NCBI RefSeq assembly: GCF_026914185.1
Contig: NC_070561.1
Location: forward strand, 6,014,001 to 6,078,000
Direction: 5' to 3'
Length of the DNA: 64,000 nt
Source of the DNA: Puccinia triticina
Taxonomy: Eukaryota; Basidiomycota; Pucciniomycetes; Pucciniales; Pucciniaceae
Both the position numbers and the translations under genes were made by a program. The notes below the pieces were generated by a model. The model had not been told where the DNA came from, searched no databases, and saw only the letters and a list, made by a program, of their open reading frames with translations. The first letter of the stretch is position 1. Each line of letters opens with the position of its first letter. Shown piece after piece: positions 57,489-64,000 of this stretch.

Positions 57489-58186
57489 CTGGTGGGTGCA
57501 ATCCCCAAGTATCAGATGCATGCTTATGTAACAGGAGTTAGTGAGGTGAACAATTTTCAAGCCAAGAGCCAAATCTTGGGCACCGCCCTGTTGGAAGACA
57601 ATCCGAAGTCTGCCACAACCCAAGTGGAACTTAGGGGATTTCTGGACTTGTCCCAGACTTCCAACTGCCTTGTGAATCTCTTGTGCACCCATACTAGCTA
57701 AGTGGCAGCTAGAGGAGTGCCTGCCTCAACCCATTCAGTTTAAATAGCTGATGTGGGCGGTGATTTACTGGTTAAGTCCTTGCTTGATCCACAAGACTAA
57801 GCGGGAGGGCGGCCTTTGAATGGAGTGAGCTTGAATTTAAATATATACAAGATTCATCTAGAAGGGCATAATGATGACGGCACCCACCACTTCTTACAAA
57901 GGATTATCCACTATGTGACATAATAAGCTCTGTGAGACCAAACATATCTAGGGAAGATGCGGTCAAAGGGGGGTATGTGGGTGCACAAAGGGACAAAAAT
58001 TTGCACTCAGCGGTATCTGAGGCTTACCACACTGGGGAGAATTAATATAAATAGACTCCCCCCTTGCCCAGTTGCGCTTCATTCGTCCCTCCCATCCAAA
58101 ATCCAACATGTCCACTTTCCTCTTATCCACAAAAGACTACTCCCTTCCTTCCCATCACACACCTTCCAACTCTCAAGCTTTCCAAA
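57489..58186. other. No gene called
   Basis: A 70-residue plus-strand frame (57492-57701) is possible but unsupported. The region just before 58186 is pyrimidine-rich and may be the leader of the next gene. Confidence 0.4.
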
Positions 58187-58356
58187 ATGACTTTGCCATC
58201 ACCCGAAAATCCAAGCGCTGATAACCAAATTGCAAGATGCTGTGACTCCGAGAAACCACGGAACTCCTCCCCCAAGTAAGTACCAGCTATGTACGGTTTA
58301 CACATACATAAAATCTAATTCCCCTCCCTTCTTATACAGCCCAAGCAGTACTAGAT

Positions 58357-60727
58357 ATGAACTTCCCCGGCTGTGTAGCACCCCCTGCTCCCATCCTTCC
58401 GGCCCCCTCGTTTCAAGAATTCTCAAGGAACTCCAACGATCCAACATTGGCTGCCCCACTCAACCCCAGCAAGCCCATCCTTGATATGGAAATTCAACAA
58501 ATCACATCTGAAGAATTCAACCAAAACCTGAATGAAGCCAAGCAAGCTACACGTATATTACGTCGTCTCAAACTGCCAAAGACCACCAAGGAGATAGTGA
58601 ACACACTTGAGAAGGCTTTGACTAGCACCAAGCAAAGTGGGTATTTCTCTTCAACTCTCCCCTCGACCATCATCACATCACAAGCTCACGTTTCACACAC
58701 ATTCCATTGCAGCTTGGGAAGAGACTGGTGAAATCCCGGAAGATGAAGAAATTAAGATCCACCAAAGCTCCACAAAAATTCAACCACCCACAACCTCAAC
58801 CGCTTCCAAGCAGCCTACCAGGAAGAAACCAAAAACTCGCAAGGGTAACTCAGTCAAACCAGTCAACTTGTTGAACCCCAAGCCCAATTTCTCACCGACA
58901 ATCAATGGCCCCATAGGTTCTGACCAAACAGCACCTCCTCCCCAGCCAGCTCCCAATGCGTCTAGCGTTCAACCTGCTGAATCAACACTCAAGGACGTTC
59001 AGCATACCTTGGACGAACAGCACCAACATTCTGAAATTCCAGCCAGTGATCAAGGTCAAACCAACGAGCCAGCTGACCCACTTCTGGATCCTTCCTCAGT
59101 TCCACCTCCCAATCCACTGTCTGAGCCAGTACCACCCAAACAGGAGCCACCAACCTTGATCACTACCTCTCTCTTCCCTAGTCCACATGCACCATCTCAA
59201 ACACCTGGTGTCCCATCTGCCTCCACAAGCTCTCTCCCACACGGAAATCAACCACCACAAACTCCTTCTGATGTGCCACCACAGCCCACCACCAATTCAG
59301 AACCTGCCACACCTACCACAAACAATCCTCTTGAAATAGGAGACAAGCTTCCCAACAATACATCCACCCCTCTCACCAACAGCAACCTTACGATCATCAA
59401 GTCGGTTGATGTTAGAATCAAGCTGGTCAAGCTCCATCAGGAACTCGACGGGGTAAAACCCAACTGGAATAAGTATCAGGATATGTGGAAATCTCTATCC
59501 AAACTGGTCCAGTTCCAAGCCAGATCCATGGAAACCGAGGCACCTCACAACCCTGACTTACATTTTGCAAGGACATCTTGCTCCTACTCATTGTGGATCA
59601 AGAACATTAGCTCTCTGGGTAAGTTTTTTTGCTGCAGTATCCTACTCCTTTTTATACATCAGCTTATTCCTTACCCTTTTTCAGCCCCAGAATTTCTAGG
59701 ACCATCAACCAATGAGCAGTGGTACTGTCCCGATATCATCGACTTTCCACTTCTTGCTAGATTTTTGAATAAGGATGAAAACCTCCAGCCCCACGAAATC
59801 ATCTCACCGTTTGTCAAGACACCACATCCTGAGTTGACTCTTGTCCGGCTTCAAAACCCTCCAGCTAATTTCACGTCCAGCTGGGCCAAGATCGTTGCAG
59901 CCTCCATCGAACTCATGGCTGAAAACCTTTACAAACCACCGCCACCTGAAACCGCTGAAGATGACGATGAGATCACACAGGCAGTCCAAGTCCTTGATCA
60001 CCTAGAGAACCTCAAGAACTCATCCTCAACATTCGATTCAACTGATCAGAACATCCCAACCGCTGAATCAGATGTTATTCCACGATCTCACTCTGTCGAC
60101 GTACTCCACACCTTTTGTAACATGATTATTGATGTTTTCATGGGGTATGTCATCTTCCAAACACACGGTCTCAGCAAAAAATCTCTCACAGGCACCCAGA
60201 GGAAGAAAATTTCACGTACAACTCAAAGCTCCACCAAGAAACCTGGCAACTCTGCTGCACTCACCACAAGACCCCAGGGGGATTCATCCCTGACCAACCA
60301 GAGGGATGAATCGGCTAAGTGACTCCGAGCCATTCAGTCAAGGCAAAACTTTCAACCTCTGATATATTTCTTATTAGCTGGTGTTTGGGGACTCTTCATT
60401 GCCTCCCGGGACCACCGCACTGCTCCTGTCTCGGAATGTATGTCTTTTGTTCAGGCAATGTCAATCATCATGGACAACTCGGTGGCCCAACACACCCCTG
60501 AAGAACCAATATGGAAGAATCTCTCTGCTTATATTGTCCGGCTGTTCCAACCCGCTTTCCAGTCACCAAACAAGATTTCAACGCTCCACAAACCACCCAC
60601 CCGGACTGAACTTGCAGAAGCCATTACTACCGATTTCCTCAAACACTGGCAACACAACCAACCCACCAGCCCATTCCTAATCCCCCATTCCTCCTCTCAA
60701 ATAGCTGACAAATCCAAGTTTCAATAA
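58357..60727 (+). CDS. Hypothetical Pro/Ser/Thr-rich multi-exon gene
   Basis: Exons at 58357-58636, 58713-59618, 59685-60144 and from 60175 join in phase through GT-AG introns. The N-terminal part has a helical segment (EEFNQNLNEAKQATRILRRL). A long low-complexity linker rich in Pro, Ser, Thr and Gln follows. A folded-looking part starts near SVDVRIKLVKLHQELDGVKP and continues through FLGPSTNEQWYCPDIIDFPL. The frame stops at 60322, or a further exon (about 60378-60727, GVWGLFIASRDHRTAPVSEC, ending IADKSKFQ) is used; the splice phase for that join does not work as read. An ATG at 58187 with a good donor at 58276 could be an upstream exon, but it does not join in phase either. No domain is recognised. 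It is probably a lineage-specific protein. Confidence 0.55.
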
Positions 60728-62019
60728 ACAAGTGTTTTACAGAAACCTGGAGCATGGCTTCCCCCTTGGTATTTGGGGGGGTCACTTCCGTAAAAGTGAG
60801 ACCCCCAAGACTGGTGCGAATCCCGCTAACCTGTCTTAAACCCCCTATTCCCATTGAGCCCCCATTGTAAATAAACCCCGACGGCATAAAGAAGCCAAGA
60901 CCGGGGCTTGCTTCTTTTCCTCTTGGCCGCTTCGACCCCTCTTTTATATTCCACCCAGCCCAAAATTTTCCCCCCCCAACAAGCACACACCGTTTCAGCT
61001 TGCCCATACTTCCCCCCTCACAAAACGCCTCCAGCTCCGTCCATATCCTAAAACCTTTCCCCCCGTACATTTTTTGCCCATCACGAAACACTTCAAGCTT
61101 TGCCCATACCCCTAACGGTTGACACTCGCCACCGCAAGGGCACCTCATCCGGATTACTTGAAACACCGAATTGCAATATATCACGATACTGGACCCTGAT
61201 GAATCGTTGTCCCCATAGTGGTCGCTTGCTGGTCGTCTCACCCTCCCTCCCACCAGTTAGTACAGATCCTGTTCTTTTTCCAATTTCACCCTTTAACGGT
61301 ATTCCGACAATACTGAACCTTCATTGACCTTACAGTGTGTTTGAACTCCATAATTTTCCGACACGATACGCAACAAGTTCACCCCACACCTCACAACGGT
61401 TAAACCCCGCACTGGGAGCACACTCAGCTAGATTCCATGAAACGCAAACTGCATCTACATCTTCACACTCAACCCTGACGACTCGTCGTCATCGCCAGGC
61501 TCCCTTTTTCGCAAATCCTATGACAACCCGTCGTCTTAACTGCCTGTTGTTCACGCCACGGTTCGTCCATCAGTCAATACAGCGGGTCTACCCTTCGCAT
61601 CGAACCTTCCACTATTCCCCTTGAATTATCTTCCAAGACTGTCAGACCCTTATCACCAACGATTATCTGCTACCCCGCGACTCTCGCTCTGTTTTCATGC
61701 GGTCGTCTACCTTTGCCTTGCCCCCTAGCATCGCCACATGAAGCCAAGTTTGTTTTCCAATTTATTTATTCTTCTCGTTAGACCCTTACCGCCACCTCAA
61801 ACCTTTACCCTTGCTACTCCACTTCAATTCTTCTTGCCGGTGTTGACGTTTACATTGATACCAGTTCTCCCGGGAGAGAAACATAGTCTCACCAGTTCGA
61901 AAATCTCTCACTTATTTAAAGACCTCCCACCACCTCATCCGTCTCATCATCCACATCGCCCAACAACCCCAACATAGACTCAACCCAATCACTCATCCTT
62001 TCATTTAACCTCGTCTAGC
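60728..62019. other. Intergenic, likely upstream region of the 62020 gene
   Basis: Pyrimidine-rich on the plus strand with C runs. A minus-strand frame at 60639-61253 is Gly/Trp-rich by composition only. TATTTAAAG near 61913 and a pyrimidine tract before 62020 are compatible with a promoter but not proof. Confidence 0.4.
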
Positions 62020-63234
62020 ATGTCGGTTGCCAGACCTTCCAATCATCTGAGCGTTCTTTCTGGACACTTCGAGGCCACAGCTGATGTGAGCTTCTGGTTT
62101 GTCCTCTTCAAGGACGCAAGCTGTTGATTCCATTTCCTCTTTTAGTCTGAAATCGATGTAGTGCGCGGCAACCAGTACGGTTTGGTAACCACTGGGACCT
62201 TTTTCCAATGTGCTGGTGTTGCAGGCGACAAAGAAATTGATTTCAAAGTGAAACTCATGACTAATACCGCAATCACTAACACCTTGGAAGAAGGAGTCCT
62301 TTATTCTTTGACGGGAGTACGAATGATCGCCCTCAACAACGGCAGTACTCCTACCATCACCTGGACTCAAGAATCAATCATGCGGATCGGTAAAGCATCA
62401 GACCTTGGCCTTGATTTCAGCAACCGGACCGGCGTTGTTGGCTTAGGTGTCATTGTTGAGAGAAACGAGATTCCCAGCCCTCATGCGGGGGAAGACAATC
62501 AGCTTGAGGTCATTCTTTTGCACAATGACTGGGACCCCGTCGTAAGTTCAGATAACCAATCACCAGCGCCCAAATTAGTTCTAGCTAACATTTCTTCTGC
62601 AGGCCCGATGTCACCAACCATTCTTATCCAAATATATTGTTCCAGCATCAAAGAACCTTGTCAAGACTCACATTCTTTACGTTCTCGGACGAGAGATGTC
62701 CATTGTCGGTCATCTCGTTGACTGGGACATTGAGGCGAAAATGCCTGTCATCTTGGTATGTCTTTCCTCTTCCTTTAACTCGCACGCATTTCATTCAACC
62801 AAGTCTTCAAAGGTCGGAGGAGTAAGCGTTACCAGCGGTCATCAAAATTCGCGTTCTCCCAACAAAATATTATCGGGTGGCTCAACTCCAGGTGGCCGGA
62901 GAAGAAAATTGTACGCAATCTCAATAATTATTCACATAAAATGCTAACGTTGCCTTCAAATCAACACAGGTTTACCTTCAAAAAGGGTGACTCTTCCCCC
63001 CTCACGCCAACGCCAACACCATCAGGTTCTGGCAGCAATATCGGTTCAACACAATCCTATAAGGGCAAGGAGAAGGCAATTGCCAGTCAATCCAACAATG
63101 AAAACGACAATTTTCCAGATCAAGAAGACGACGAGGACAACGAAGAAGCTTTCCCTCCGCAAAAAAGGAAGGGGCCTGGTTGTCCCCGCAAGAACATTTT
63201 GGCCGATGCTTCCAAGAGGATGAAGCGTAACTAA
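62020..63234 (+). CDS. Hypothetical 328-residue nuclear-looking protein, five exons
   Basis: Exons 62020-62085, 62146-62541, 62603-62755, 62804-62910 and 62970-63234 all join in phase through GT-AG introns to give about 328 residues. The N-terminal ~200 residues look like a compact beta-rich domain (RGNQYGLVTTGTFFQCAGVA, LTGVRMIALNNGSTPTITW, GVVGLGVIVERNEIP, LYVLGREMSIVGHLVDWDIE). The C-terminal third is disordered and charged: a Ser/Thr-rich stretch, an acidic run (DQEDDEDNEEAF), then a basic end KRKGPGCPRKNIL resembling an AT-hook, and KRMKRN as a possible nuclear signal. I recall multicopy rust proteins of this layout but no characterised function. DNA binding is an inference from the tail. 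No stops or shifts, so it may be functional. Confidence 0.75.
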
Positions 63235-64000
63235 CTCCTCAGTGCCTTATCTTTGCTTCGACTTCTCTCCCAGTCCTTTCACACATCATCGCCAAGAATC
63301 GCCAAGAGTCCCAACACTTAAGCTTGAAAAACATCCCCCATTCAAATCACAAGTTCATCAACCTATACTTCAAGGTTTCCGCCACGGTCATTCCGGTTAG
63401 AACTCATTAATCATCAAAAGACTATCACGCCCGCCCGACTTTACCGCCGACATCTTGGCAAGTTCTACTCGGTTTTTCTTCTTTCTCTTTTCTCTCTAGC
63501 AGTCACGAGAATTAGTCGTTATTACAAAGTCCCCTTCATCTCTTGGCTTTCATCGAACATGTTTTAGTTGCAGTTATTCTCTACACATCGTCGTCCTCTT
63601 TCTTCAACTTCTTGTCAATCCTGTTCCTCGCCTTTCTCAATCACCTTTGCGCGCAACTCAGATCAGTTCTGATTTACAGTCCCACAACAGCCCGATGCAA
63701 ACATATCACTTTGATCCATAAATTAATGTTTGGATTGGGAGACTCTGAAAGCATAACTAAATCAAGGGTATCTATTAAAGGTAAGACCATAAGAAGAGGA
63801 ACATGAAGATTTGGTCCGCAACAGAAATCGTAGTTGAGATATGTCTTATGTGATTGTTCAGCGTTTCTAAGACTTTGTAAGAGTTCTCTCCTGGTATAAA
63901 CAGCCTAACATTGGGATTAATGATGTTGTAAAATCATTTATAACTTCTTGAGAGATACAGGAACAGGCAGCAAATCTGTTTGAAACCTTCAAGACAAGGC
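63235..64000. other. No gene seen
   Basis: 3' flank of the preceding gene and AT-rich spacer to the window edge. One 87-residue frame (63543-63806) is not supported by composition. Confidence 0.45.

Noticed and set aside
60639..61253. 204-residue minus-strand frame rich in Gly and Trp
   Set aside because: Antisense to C-rich sequence at the end of one gene and upstream of another; the composition explains the openness.
1..64000. Tandem arrays considered as CRISPR
   Set aside because: Units are long satellites or palindromic minisatellites without unique spacers of even length, in a eukaryotic context with spliceosomal introns.

Overview
The window looks like a repeat-dense accessory segment of a basidiomycete genome, most likely a rust fungus (Pucciniales, perhaps Puccinia). 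The reasons are short GT-AG introns, a TET/JBP-like oxygenase gene of the kind expanded in rusts and mushrooms, basidiomycete-type Copia, chromovirus Gypsy and hAT elements, and an FCP1-like CTD phosphatase copy. This assignment rests on family recognition, not on a search. Most of the 64 kb is mobile or repetitive DNA, and several insertions can be dated relative to one another because their target-site duplications (TSDs) are intact.

Left part (1-15.8 kb). A palindromic minisatellite lies at the edge. It is followed by a TET/JBP-like gene on the minus strand, split by a 2.4-kb non-autonomous LTR element (TSD CGCAG) that carries remnants of a membrane-protein gene. A solo Copia-type LTR (TSD TTACT) and a second palindromic minisatellite come next. 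A decayed Copia element on the minus strand is split by a complete hAT transposon (10818-14501, TSD GTTGGAGA, degenerate multi-exon transposase).

Middle (15.8-34 kb). An FCP1-like CTD-phosphatase pseudogene on the plus strand is split twice. The first insertion is a 6.5-kb CACTA-ended element with a satellite core (E1, 15985-22449, TSD CAT). The second is a 6.35-kb chromodomain-type Gypsy retrotransposon (22737-29087, TSD TTGCC). Two decayed multi-exon hypothetical genes follow.

Right-centre (34161-57467). A 23.3-kb sibling of E1 (E2, TSD CGT) sits exactly in the centre of what was a perfect 44-bp palindrome. Its core is a 173-bp satellite, in part organised as a ~347-bp dimer. The satellite is split by four Helitrons, all in the same orientation (H1-H4). 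Each has TC and CTAG ends, a 3' GC hairpin and an A|T target, and the satellite continues in phase across every insertion. The Helitrons carry a CAP59-like (GT69) glycosyltransferase fragment, a Tc1/mariner-like MITE, a large foldback and further palindromic arrays. Removing the Helitrons leaves an element of about 8.6 kb built like E1.

Right end (57.5-64 kb). Two more normal multi-exon hypothetical genes lie on the plus strand. The second, at 62020-63234, has a clean five-exon model. I see no tRNA, rRNA or CRISPR. The most novel material is the E1/E2 family (CACTA-ended, satellite-filled, inverted-repeat elements), the palindrome target of E2, and the repeated Helitron use of its satellite as landing site.
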